From Flavobacteria bacterium RIFCSPLOWO2_12_FULL_31_7 (lineage in GTDB: Bacteria > Bacteroidota > Bacteroidia > Flavobacteriales > Flavobacteriaceae), in contig MGWJ01000179.1 in the NCBI GenBank assembly GCA_001800945.1, forward strand, positions 1 through 18,735: 18,735 bases of DNA. Reading direction: 5' to 3'. A program made the position numbers and the translations under genes. The notes beneath the pieces were generated by a model. The model ran no database searches, was not told the origin of the DNA, and saw only the letters and a program-made list of their open reading frames with translations. Positions 7,591-14,603 of this stretch are shown piece after piece (within the stretch, counting starts at the first letter, position 1; the number at the start of each line of letters is the position of its first letter).

Positions 7591-8473
7591 ATAACCCACA
7601 ACAAATCATTCTATCATTTCCCACAAAATCTTTTCGTAATTCGATATTTTTGAAACCTAAGTTTTCTAATAATTCAACGGTTTCTTTCCCTAAATATTGA
7701 TTGATTTCGAAGAATAATTTACCGTTTGGTGTTAAACCTGTTAATGCTAATTGGGCAATTTTTCTGTAGAATAATAACGCATCTATATCTTCCACAAACA
7801 AAGCCAAATGTGGTTCGTATTCTAACACATTCTTTTTGATTTCTTGTTTTTCTAAATTACGAACATAAGGCGGATTGGAAACGATGACATCGAAAGAAGT
7901 TGGAAGTTGGAAGTTGGAAGTTGTAATACTTTTCAAATCATCAATCTCTAAAACACTTTGATGAATAAAATTAACTACCATTTCATTATCCAAAGCATTT
8001 TTACGCGCCATTTCTAAAGCTTTCTCAGAAACATCCATCGTAAAAACTTCCGCTGTTGGAATTTCTTTTTTAAGTGAAATTGGGATACAACCTGAACCCG
8101 TTCCAATATCAAAAATCGAAATCTTTTGACTTTTGACTTTTGACTTTTGACTTTCTATTATCCATTCTACTAATTCTTCTGTTTCTGGACGTGGAATTAA
8201 AGTGTTTTCATTCACTTCAAATCGATAGCCATAAAACCAAGCTTCACCAGTAATATATTGAATAGGTTTTTCTATTTTGAGTTCAGAAATAATTGTTTTC
8301 CATTTTTCTAAATCTGTTTCAGAAACTTCAAAATCGGGGTTTAATGAAATGTCAATGCGTTTTAAATGGTGCAAATACTCGATAAGAATAAAAAAGAAAG
8401 ATTCTATTTCTGAATCTTCTTGAATACCTTTCAGCTCATTAAAAAAATATGTCTTTAAAGTTATAATATTCAT
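7589..8473 (-). CDS. prmC: Peptide chain release factor N5-glutamine methyltransferase, carrying two heptamer-repeat insertions
   Basis: A 294-residue class I methyltransferase that methylates the glutamine of the GGQ motif in release factors RF1 and RF2, using S-adenosylmethionine. The N-terminal helical domain (1-95) ends with the family segment TLIPRPETEELVEW (91-104). The SAM loop is DIGTGSGCI (122-130) and the catalytic NPPY is at 200-203. Two loops are unusual: residues 107-117 (SQKSKVKSQK) are encoded by four and a half perfect copies of a 7-base repeat, and residues 184-193 (near TSNFQLPTSF) by four perfect copies of another. Both keep the frame, and all motifs are present, so the enzyme is probably active. 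ATG 8473 shares a base with the upstream stop (TGATG), making it preferable to the GTG one codon earlier. Confidence 0.93.
   Translation of the reverse strand: MNIITLKTYFFNELKGIQEDSEIESFFFILIEYLHHLKRIDISLNPDFEVSETDLEKWKTIISELKIEKPIQYITGEAWFYGYRFEVNENTLIPRPETEELVEWIIESQKSKVKSQKISIFDIGTGSGCIPISLKKEIPTAEVFTMDVSEKALEMARKNALDNEMVVNFIHQSVLEIDDLKSITTSNFQLPTSFDVIVSNPPYVRNLEKQEIKKNVLEYEPHLALFVEDIDALLFYRKIAQLALTGLTPNGKLFFEINQYLGKETVELLENLGFKNIELRKDFVGNDRMICCGL
7896..7923. repeat. Four perfect GAAGTTG heptamers inside prmC
   Basis: Four exact tandem copies of GAAGTTG on the plus strand. On the coding strand they encode the loop immediately before the catalytic NPPY strand of PrmC. Confidence 0.9.
8123..8154. 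repeat. Four and a half perfect CTTTTGA heptamers inside prmC
   Basis: CTTTTGA is repeated exactly four times, then CTTT. On the coding strand this gives the Ser/Gln/Lys-rich linker just ahead of the SAM-binding loop of PrmC. Confidence 0.92.
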
Positions 8474-8955
8474 CACAAATCTTTTATCATAAACACATCA
8501 CAAGCATTATGTCCAGTCGAACCCATTGGCGCATCAATATAAGTAAAACCAGATTTTACATATAACTTTTGAGCGTCTCTCATAAACGGTAAGGTTTCAA
8601 TATAACATTTATCATAGCCTGCTTGTTTCGCAAACTCTAAACAGTTGCGCATTAATTCTTGTGCAATGCCTTTACCTCGGGCTTCTTTTGCTAAATACAT
8701 TTTTTGCAATTCGCAAATTTTAAATTCCGAATCCATCAAATTTCCTATTCCACAACCGCCTAAAATAATTCCGTCTTGTTCTACCACAAAATAAATTTCA
8801 TTTTCCGCTTCGTAGACTTCAGACAAGGTATTTAAATGCGGATCGGCATAAGCAGTTCCGACTTTTGGTGCATCTAATTCTTCAAATATATTTCGGATAA
8901 CGGAAGCAATTTTCAGATTATCTTTTGGTTCAATTTTTCGTATTGTATAATTCAT
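8473..8955 (-). CDS. GNAT family N-acetyltransferase
   Basis: A 160-residue cytoplasmic protein with the GNAT fold. It opens YTIRKIEPKDNLKIASVIR, a typical first strand and helix. The acetyl-CoA pyrophosphate-binding motif A is LQKMYLAKEARGKGIAQELM, with the R/Q-x-x-G-x-G/A loop RGKGIA at 93-98. A late motif, IETLPFMRDAQKLYVKSGF, resembles motif B of small GNAT enzymes. The acceptor, an amino acid, small amine or protein N-terminus, cannot be told. Its stop overlaps the prmC start by one base (TGATG), so the two are translated together and it may modify a component of translation; that link is only positional. Its ATG lies 37 bases from the divergent ribD ATG. Confidence 0.9.
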   Translation of the reverse strand: MNYTIRKIEPKDNLKIASVIRNIFEELDAPKVGTAYADPHLNTLSEVYEAENEIYFVVEQDGIILGGCGIGNLMDSEFKICELQKMYLAKEARGKGIAQELMRNCLEFAKQAGYDKCYIETLPFMRDAQKLYVKSGFTYIDAPMGSTGHNACDVFMIKDL

Positions 8956-8988
8956 TTGTAAATATAAAATGTAAAAGTACTAAATTTG
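8956..8988 (+). promoter_or_regulatory. Promoter of the ribD operon, nearly at the start codon
   Basis: TTG (8956-8958), 22 bases, then TAAATTTG (8981-8988) fits the flavobacterial promoter consensus. The ribD ATG is at 8993, only 4 bases after the box, so transcription would begin at or within a base or two of the start codon. The -33 TTG touches the start of the divergent GNAT gene. Confidence 0.6.
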
Positions 8989-8992
8989 TAAG

Positions 8993-10036
8993 ATGATTGA
9001 GCATGAAATTTACATGAAACGTTGTTTGCAATTGGCCAAAAATGGTTTGGGTACTACCTATCCGAATCCATTAGTAGGAAGTGTGATTGTACACAACGGA
9101 AAAATTATTGGTGAAGGTTGGCATAAAAAAGCAGGCGAACCTCATGCAGAAGTGAACGCCATAAATTCGGTTAAAAACAAAGAATTACTTTCTGAAAGTA
9201 CTATTTATGTGAATTTAGAACCTTGTAGTCATTTTGGAAAAACACCGCCGTGCGCCAATTTGATTATCGAACATAAAATCCCAAAAGTGGTAATTGGTTG
9301 TATTGATAGTTATTCGGAAGTGGCTGGAAAAGGCATTGAAAAATTAACCAACGCAGGTTGCAAAGTCACTTTGAATATTTTAGAAAAAGAATGTTTAGAA
9401 ATTAACAAACGCTTTTTTACGTTTCATAACAAAAAAAGACCTTATATCATTTTAAAATGGGCAGAAACCGCTGATGGATTTATTGCGCCTTTGGTGAATC
9501 ATACAAAATCTTCAATTGCGATTTCAAATCAGTATTCTCGACAATTAGTCCATAAATATCGTACTGAAGAACAAGCTATTTTGGTGGGTACGAATACGGT
9601 TTTAAATGACAATCCGAATTTAGATGCCAGAGATTGGTTTGGACAACATCCAACACGAATTGTTTTAGACCGAAGAAATAAAATTCCAGCTGATTTTAAT
9701 GTAAAAAACAAAGAAAATCCTACAATAGTTTTTACAGAAGTAGAAAATTGTTTAAATTCGGAAAATTGTATTTACGAATTTAGTATCTTTGATACCCTTT
9801 TAATCTCGAATATTTTAAATAATTTATACGATAAAAATATTCAATCTGTTATTATTGAAGGTGGCACATTTACTTTACAGCAATTTATTGATAGCAATTT
9901 ATGGGACGAAGCCCGAGTTTTTATTTCTGAAAACAAAAGCATTGAAGGCATAAAAAAACCCGATTTTAATTTTAAACCGAATCAAAAAATTAAAATCAAA
10001 AATAACCAATTAAATAAATATACAAATTATGATTGA
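8993..10036 (+). CDS. ribD: Bifunctional riboflavin biosynthesis protein: pyrimidine deaminase and uracil reductase
   Basis: A 347-residue enzyme catalysing the second and third steps of riboflavin synthesis: deamination of the diaminopyrimidine product of GTP cyclohydrolase II and reduction of its ribosyl side chain with NADPH. The deaminase domain (1-145) has the zinc site: His51 and Glu53 in PHAEVNAI, then Cys78 and Cys87 in EPCSHFGKTPPC. The reductase domain (about 147-347) begins RPYIILKWAETADGFIA and has the conserved LVGTNTVLNDNPNL and VIIEGGTFTLQQF. The length is usual for fused RibD. No FMN riboswitch is present, since there is essentially no leader. Its 3' end overlaps the HAD phosphatase gene by 8 bases. 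Confidence 0.96.
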   Translation: MIEHEIYMKRCLQLAKNGLGTTYPNPLVGSVIVHNGKIIGEGWHKKAGEPHAEVNAINSVKNKELLSESTIYVNLEPCSHFGKTPPCANLIIEHKIPKVVIGCIDSYSEVAGKGIEKLTNAGCKVTLNILEKECLEINKRFFTFHNKKRPYIILKWAETADGFIAPLVNHTKSSIAISNQYSRQLVHKYRTEEQAILVGTNTVLNDNPNLDARDWFGQHPTRIVLDRRNKIPADFNVKNKENPTIVFTEVENCLNSENCIYEFSIFDTLLISNILNNLYDKNIQSVIIEGGTFTLQQFIDSNLWDEARVFISENKSIEGIKKPDFNFKPNQKIKIKNNQLNKYTNYD

Positions 10037-10631
10037 AGCCATTATTTTTGATTTAGGAGATGTATTTTTAAACTTGAATCATCAAGCAAGTGTTGATGCG
10101 TTTAAAAAATTGGGATTAAAGGACTGGAATGACGATTTAAAAGCCAAAACTATTTTATTTGAAACTGGGAAAATAGATGAATTACAATTTCTAGAAGCCG
10201 TTCAAACACATATTCCAAATGCAAATTTAATTGAAATCCGAGACGCTTGGAATGCAATAATTGGCGATTTTCCATTGGAAAGACTAGAGTTTTTAGAAAA
10301 ACTTCAAAATAAATACAGTATCTTTTTGTTAAGTAACACCAACCCTACACACATTGATAAATTTGAACATCGTGTAGGTTTAACATTTGCAAGAGAATTT
10401 TATGCACATTTCAATAAAATCTATTTTTCTTACGAAACAAAAGTTAGAAAACCTGATGAAGCTGTTTTCAATTTAATATTGAAACAAAACAATTTAAAAC
10501 CAAACAAAACCCTTTTTGTAGACGATACTTTAGAACATATAGAAGTAGCAAAAGGATTAGGGATAAATACTTGGCAAATACTTGTAGGACAAGATGATGT
10601 AACCAATTTATTTGACAAAAAAATAGTATAA
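10029..10631 (+). CDS. HAD superfamily phosphatase (YihX/YigB-like), candidate riboflavin-pathway phosphatase
   Basis: A 200-residue cytoplasmic hydrolase of the HAD-IA group. Motif I is FDLGDVFL with nucleophile Asp8 and acid/base Asp11; motif II is FLLSNTN; motif III is the Lys in KVRKPDEAVF; motif IV is LFVDDTLEHIEVA. The helical cap lies between motifs I and II. All catalytic residues are present, so it should act on a phosphorylated small molecule. ATG 10029 overlaps the end of ribD (ATGATTGA), implying coupled synthesis. The product of RibD must be dephosphorylated before the RibH step, and HAD enzymes such as E. coli YigB and YbjI can do this, so this protein is a good candidate for that step. 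That role is inferred from position only. Confidence 0.88.
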   Translation: MIEAIIFDLGDVFLNLNHQASVDAFKKLGLKDWNDDLKAKTILFETGKIDELQFLEAVQTHIPNANLIEIRDAWNAIIGDFPLERLEFLEKLQNKYSIFLLSNTNPTHIDKFEHRVGLTFAREFYAHFNKIYFSYETKVRKPDEAVFNLILKQNNLKPNKTLFVDDTLEHIEVAKGLGINTWQILVGQDDVTNLFDKKIV

Positions 10632-10633
10632 AA

Positions 10634-11257
10634 TTGCAAGATTCCGAAATTAAAGACACCTACAATACCATTGAAAACGCTGTTGAAAACATTTTATTCA
10701 AAGAAAAAAACAGCAAATTTATAGGTTACGCTTATCCGATTACTTCTGAAAATGAAGTAAAAACTCATTTAGAAAATTTAAAGAAAGAACACTTTTCTGC
10801 TCGACATTGGTGTTATGCCTATCAAATTGGTACAGAAACATTAAGATTTAGAGCCAATGATGATGGCGAACCTAGCAATTCAGCTGGAATGCCAATTTAC
10901 GGACAAATTCAATCCTTTGAAATCACAAATGTTTTAATTGTGGTGGTTAGATATTTTGGCGGAGTAAAATTGGGTGTCGGCGGCTTAATTTCGGCTTACA
11001 AAACCACCGCACAACTCACTTTAGAAGAAGCCGATATTGTAGAAAAAACAATTGACAAACATTTCAAAATTACGTTCGATTATAAAAACATGAATAAAGT
11101 CATGCGAATTATCAAAGAAAAAAACCTTGACATTGTTAATCAGAAAATGGAATTAAATTGCGAAATTGAAATCGCTACAAGAAAAAAAAATGCCCAACAA
11201 ACGTTTGACATTTTTTCAACATTATTTGAAATTGAGATTGAAGAAATAGAAGAATAA
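10634..11257 (+). CDS. YigZ/IMPACT family protein (UPF0029)
   Basis: A 207-residue protein of the conserved YigZ/IMPACT family. The N-terminal domain has the family hallmarks RFRANDDGEPSNSAGMPI and VVRYFGGVKLGVGGLISAY (about 75-135), and the C-terminal domain (about 145-207) is the small ferredoxin-like DUF1949 fold. The biochemical role is unsettled; eukaryotic IMPACT binds the translation regulator GCN1, and bacterial members are usually annotated as nucleic-acid or translation related. The start is TTG at 10634, two bases after the phosphatase stop. No ATG occurs in a suitable place and the family alignment begins at this point. It is the third gene of the ribD transcript and converges on the methyltransferase gene. 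Confidence 0.92.
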   Translation: MQDSEIKDTYNTIENAVENILFKEKNSKFIGYAYPITSENEVKTHLENLKKEHFSARHWCYAYQIGTETLRFRANDDGEPSNSAGMPIYGQIQSFEITNVLIVVVRYFGGVKLGVGGLISAYKTTAQLTLEEADIVEKTIDKHFKITFDYKNMNKVMRIIKEKNLDIVNQKMELNCEIEIATRKKNAQQTFDIFSTLFEIEIEEIEE

Positions 11258-11278
11258 GAGTTGGAACATCCTATGTCG

Positions 11279-11309
11279 TACTTCTTACTTCCATCTTCCT
11301 ACTTCTTAC
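11279..11309. repeat. Degenerate heptamer tract between convergent genes
   Basis: Read in sevens on the plus strand: TACTTCT, TACTTCC, ATCTTCC, TACTTCT, TAC. The tract lies in the 41-base gap and supplies the last codons and the TAG of the minus-strand methyltransferase gene. Just before it, GTTGGAACATCC resembles the other heptamer elements. Confidence 0.6.
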
Positions 11310-12054
11310 AAATACAATAACACGACAAGCCGTAAACTCGAATTCCGAATTTATGTAACAAGTTTGTAAAACCAAAATCGAGTTGTAAAACCGTGGTTAT
11401 TAATATAGATTTGAGCCTGCTTCCTGTCCAATTATCAATAGACGCTTTCTTATTTTTATTAAACATACGTTCTAATCCTCTTACCAACAATAAAGAGGTA
11501 AAATAATAACCTTTCGATTCGATTTGGAAATGCTGCTTTGTTAAAACAGTTTCTAATTGTTTCAAATTATACCTTCTATAATGCCCTAGCAGCACATCGT
11601 GATTCGAAAAAACCGATTGAAAAGCAGGAACCGCAAATAAGAAATAATTGTTTTTTTGAGTCAGATGACTTAAAATCTCGTCTTCGTTAGCCAAATGTTC
11701 TAAAACATCCATACATAAAAATAAAGTTGGCTCTTCAGATGGAAAATTGGTCAAATAATCCGTTAAGTTTTGCACATACTGAATTCCATTTTCTCCATAA
11801 TTCGCTTTAAGTTGCGAAATAATTTCTGGAGAGTAAGCTGTATCAATAGTAAAATAGGATGTCGCTAAATTTTGTTTATAAATTTCGTTAATTACAAAAG
11901 CATCTCCACCTCCAATATCCACAATTCGTTTTATTGGAAATTTAATTGTTGAAGTTTTTAACAATTGAAGCAACACTTCACAACGAGAAATTTCCCATGG
12001 ATGTCTTCGATAATTTTCTTTATCTAACAAACGATCAAATTCGGTTAAATCCAT
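11299..12054 (-). CDS. Class I SAM-dependent methyltransferase
   Basis: A 251-residue protein. The SAM-binding loop is RIVDIGGGDAFVINEI (about 43-58), the next acidic strand is FTIDTAY, and the post-I segment is LFLCMDVLEHLANEDEIL, a pattern shared with UbiG-like and polysaccharide-associated methyltransferases. Later come FLFAVPAFQSVFSNHD and GHYRRYN, which recall a group found next to glycosyltransferases; the substrate is not evident. A basic C-terminal segment with hydrophobic stretches (about 205-250) could touch the membrane. The last residues and the TAG come from a heptamer repeat tract, so the C-terminal tail may differ in relatives. It begins one base after the thioesterase stop, so the pair is cotranscribed. 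Confidence 0.82.
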   Translation of the reverse strand: MDLTEFDRLLDKENYRRHPWEISRCEVLLQLLKTSTIKFPIKRIVDIGGGDAFVINEIYKQNLATSYFTIDTAYSPEIISQLKANYGENGIQYVQNLTDYLTNFPSEEPTLFLCMDVLEHLANEDEILSHLTQKNNYFLFAVPAFQSVFSNHDVLLGHYRRYNLKQLETVLTKQHFQIESKGYYFTSLLLVRGLERMFNKNKKASIDNWTGSRLKSILITTVLQLDFGFTNLLHKFGIRVYGLSCYCICKK

Positions 12055-12055
12055 C

Positions 12056-12460
12056 CTAAATCAATTGACTTATTTTATCTGTTACATACGAAGGAGGAAC
12101 CATTGGTCTTCCCGTTTTCATATCTACAAAAACTAACATAGAGTAACCAGTTGTTAACAAGTGATTTTCCTCATTATATATTTCATAATCAAATTCTATC
12201 TTTACAGAAGTCTGACTTTTTAAGATTGTTTTCACTCGTAATAAATCGTCATAACGCGCAGGTTTTTTATAGTTCATTTCTAAAGAAACTACAGGAAGCA
12301 TCACGCCATTTTCTTCCATCCATTTATATGAAATCCCAAGGTTTCTTAACCACTCAACCCTTCCCATTTCGAAGTATTGCGCATAATTCCCGTGATAAAC
12401 CACACCCATCTGATCTGTTTCTGCGTACCTAACTCGTACCGTAAATTCGTAATCTTTCAT
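12056..12460 (-). CDS. Hotdog-fold acyl-CoA thioesterase (YbgC/FadM type)
   Basis: A 134-residue protein of the 4-hydroxybenzoyl-CoA thioesterase family. The start FTVRVRYAETDQMGVVYHGN contains the catalytic Asp and the conserved DxMGVVYHGNY segment, followed by YFEMGRVEWLRNLG. The central strands (PARYDDLLRVKTILKSQTS) match the family, as does the length. Such enzymes hydrolyse acyl-CoA or acyl-ACP thioesters, in the cytoplasm; the acyl chain cannot be told. It is the first gene of a two-gene transcript with the methyltransferase and diverges from dnaA across 236 bases. Confidence 0.92.
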   Translation of the reverse strand: MKDYEFTVRVRYAETDQMGVVYHGNYAQYFEMGRVEWLRNLGISYKWMEENGVMLPVVSLEMNYKKPARYDDLLRVKTILKSQTSVKIEFDYEIYNEENHLLTTGYSMLVFVDMKTGRPMVPPSYVTDKISQLI

Positions 12461-12696
12461 TCTATTTTTTTATATTTAAATTCTTAAAAATTTTATGTTA
12501 AGAAATCATTAAACAACTCTTAATTCTGTTTACAACAATATTTTTTAATTTACAATAGCAATTCATTTTTTTTTACAGAAAATTGTTCACATATTTGCCT
12601 TCCTAATATGAAAGGCCAACCAAGGTAAAAATTGATTGGTTTTTATTCTGAATTAGACTACAAAAACTAAAAAAAACTATAAAAAAATTATAAACT
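12461..12696. promoter_or_regulatory. Divergent dnaA/thioesterase intergenic region
   Basis: A 236-base, very AT-rich gap. CATATTTGCC at 12590-12599 is a near match to the -7 box for dnaA, without a clear TTG at -33, and implies a leader of about 90 bases. In that leader AACCAA (12618-12623) and TTGGTT (12636-12641) form a 6-base stem with a 12-base loop, followed by a run of Ts. No cluster of TTATCCACA-type DnaA boxes is present, so I see no replication origin here. Confidence 0.4.
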
Positions 12697-14127
12697 ATGA
12701 CTAAAGCAGCAAAATCTGTTTGGAATAATTGTCTGTCCTTTATAAAGGACAACATTCAGGAACAAGCCTACAAAACTTGGTTTGAACCTATTGTGGCAAT
12801 TAACCTTACAGAAGACAATGCTTTACACATTCAAGTACCTAGTAAATTCTTTTACGAATGGCTTGAGGAGCACTATGTTATAATTTTAAAAACGGCTTTA
12901 ACTAAAGAACTTGGAAACCAAGCAAAGCTAGTGTATAAAATTAAAATGGAAAACACTTATGGTAATAAACTTCCATTTACAGAACAAATTCCTAGTACAC
13001 ACCGTAGTTCAGTTAAAACTCAAGAAATTGATGTGCCAGTTGTGAACAAAAATCCGGAATTAAAAAATCCGTTTATTATTCCTGGTATCAGAAATGTAAA
13101 AATAGAATCGCAATTAAATGCCAATTATAGTTTTGATAATTTCTTAGAAGGTGATTCTAACAGATTATCGAGAAGTGCTGGTATGGCTGTTGCTAACAAA
13201 CCTGGCGGAACATCATTCAATCCATTATTAATTTTTGGTGGTGTTGGATTAGGAAAAACACACTTAGCACACGCCATTGGAGTAGAGATTAAAGATAAAT
13301 TCCCGGAGAAAACAGTTTTATATATTTCTGCTGAAATTTTCACGCAACAATATATAGAATCGGTTAAGAAAAATACAAGAAATGATTTTATTCACTTCTA
13401 TCAATTAATCGATGTATTAATCATTGACGATGTACAATTTTTATCTGGTAAAGCCGGAACACAAGATGTATTTTTCCATATTTTCAATTACTTACACCAA
13501 AACGGAAAGCAAGTTATCTTAACATCTGATAAAGCTCCTGTGGACATGCAAGATATCGAACAACGTTTGTTATCTCGTTTCAAATGGGGACTATCGGCTG
13601 AATTACACCAACCAGACTACGAAACAAGAATTTCTATCTTAAGAAATATTTTGTACAGAGATGGTGTAGAAATGCCAGAAGAAATTTTAGAATACGTTGC
13701 CAAACATATTAAATCTAACGTTAGAGAATTAGAAGGCGCTATTATTTCATTAATTGCACAATCTTCTTTTAACAAACGTGAAGTAAATTTAGAATTAGCC
13801 AAACAAGTAGTAGAAAAGTTTGTAAAAAATATCAAACGCGAAATTTCTATCGATTACATACAAAAAGTGGTTTCAGATTATTTCCAATTAGATACGGAAA
13901 CGTTAAAATCTAAAACTAGAAAACGCCATATCGTACAAGCACGTCAATTGGCTATGTATTTCTCTAAAAAATTCACTAAAGCGTCTTTAGCTAATATTGG
14001 AGCGCAAATTGGAGATAGAGATCATGCCACGGTTTTACACGCTGTAAAAACAGTTGACAACTTGGTATCTACTGACAAACAATTTAAAAAGTTTGTAGAA
14101 GACATTAACAAAAAGCTAAGTATTTAA
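12697..14127 (+). CDS. dnaA: Chromosomal replication initiator protein DnaA
   Basis: A 476-residue protein with the standard four domains. Domain I (1-85) includes YKTWFEPIVAI; a linker of about 50 residues carries two short basic segments. The AAA+ domain has Walker A GGVGLGKT (181-188), Walker B LIIDD (241-245), sensor 1 VILTSDKAP, and the arginine-finger region EQRLLSRFKWGL. The C-terminal DNA-binding domain ends with the DnaA signature GDRDHATVLHAV (439-450), which reads DnaA boxes; the family more often has GGRDH at the start, and GDRDH is a known variant in Bacteroidota as I recall. It initiates replication by melting the origin in its ATP-bound form. The two following genes lie 2 and 12 bases downstream and are probably cotranscribed. 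Confidence 0.98.
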   Translation: MTKAAKSVWNNCLSFIKDNIQEQAYKTWFEPIVAINLTEDNALHIQVPSKFFYEWLEEHYVIILKTALTKELGNQAKLVYKIKMENTYGNKLPFTEQIPSTHRSSVKTQEIDVPVVNKNPELKNPFIIPGIRNVKIESQLNANYSFDNFLEGDSNRLSRSAGMAVANKPGGTSFNPLLIFGGVGLGKTHLAHAIGVEIKDKFPEKTVLYISAEIFTQQYIESVKKNTRNDFIHFYQLIDVLIIDDVQFLSGKAGTQDVFFHIFNYLHQNGKQVILTSDKAPVDMQDIEQRLLSRFKWGLSAELHQPDYETRISILRNILYRDGVEMPEEILEYVAKHIKSNVRELEGAIISLIAQSSFNKREVNLELAKQVVEKFVKNIKREISIDYIQKVVSDYFQLDTETLKSKTRKRHIVQARQLAMYFSKKFTKASLANIGAQIGDRDHATVLHAVKTVDNLVSTDKQFKKFVEDINKKLSI

Positions 14128-14129
14128 AC

Positions 14130-14591
14130 ATGTCTGTGAAAGTTTTAATGGTTTGTTTAGGCAATATTTGTCGCTCACCATTAGCAGAAGGTATTTTACA
14201 AACTAAACTCCCAAAAAATTTCATAGTAGATAGTGCAGGAACAGCCAATTATCATGTTGGCTCAGCTCCAGACAAGCGTTCTGTGGCTACAGCTAAGCAA
14301 TTTGGCGTAGATATTAGTCAGCAAAAATGCCGACAAATCTCAATATCTGATTTTGAAACTTTCGATTACATTTACGTAATGGACAATTCTAACTATGGAA
14401 ATGTACTAGCAATTGCGCCAAACGAAAAAGCCAAACAAAAAGTAAAGGTAATTTTAAACGAATTACATCCCAATCAAGATTTAGAAGTTCCAGATCCTTA
14501 CTATGGCGACATAAAAGGCTTTGAAGAAGTTTACAAAATGCTAGACGAAGTTTGCGAGGTGATTGCAGAAAAAATAAAATTACAACAATAA
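14130..14591 (+). CDS. Low-molecular-weight protein-tyrosine phosphatase
   Basis: A 153-residue cytoplasmic phosphatase. The P-loop CLGNICRSP (Cys9 nucleophile, Arg15) is at the N-terminus, VDSAGTANYHVGSAPDKRS follows in its usual place, and the general acid is Asp122 in the motif DPYYG. The length and motif order match the family exactly. Bacterial members remove phosphate from tyrosine kinases that control surface polysaccharide export or from arginine residues. No kinase gene is adjacent, although a polysaccharide locus lies 2 kb away. It begins two bases after dnaA and probably shares its transcript, an arrangement I recall as common in flavobacteria. Confidence 0.95.
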   Translation: MSVKVLMVCLGNICRSPLAEGILQTKLPKNFIVDSAGTANYHVGSAPDKRSVATAKQFGVDISQQKCRQISISDFETFDYIYVMDNSNYGNVLAIAPNEKAKQKVKVILNELHPNQDLEVPDPYYGDIKGFEEVYKMLDEVCEVIAEKIKLQQ

Positions 14592-14603
14592 TAAAATTCA
14601 ACG

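Noticed and set aside
7896..8154. CRISPR-like array in prmC
   Set aside because: Units are 7 bases, directly adjacent with no spacers, and in coding sequence.
8474..8476. GTG start for prmC one codon upstream
   Set aside because: The next codon is an ATG in a TGATG coupling overlap with the GNAT gene, which is the more usual arrangement.
12461..12696. oriC next to dnaA
   Set aside because: No TTATCCACA-type boxes are visible. The TTGTTCACA at 12583 differs from the consensus in several places, and dnaA is often distant from the origin in Bacteroidota.
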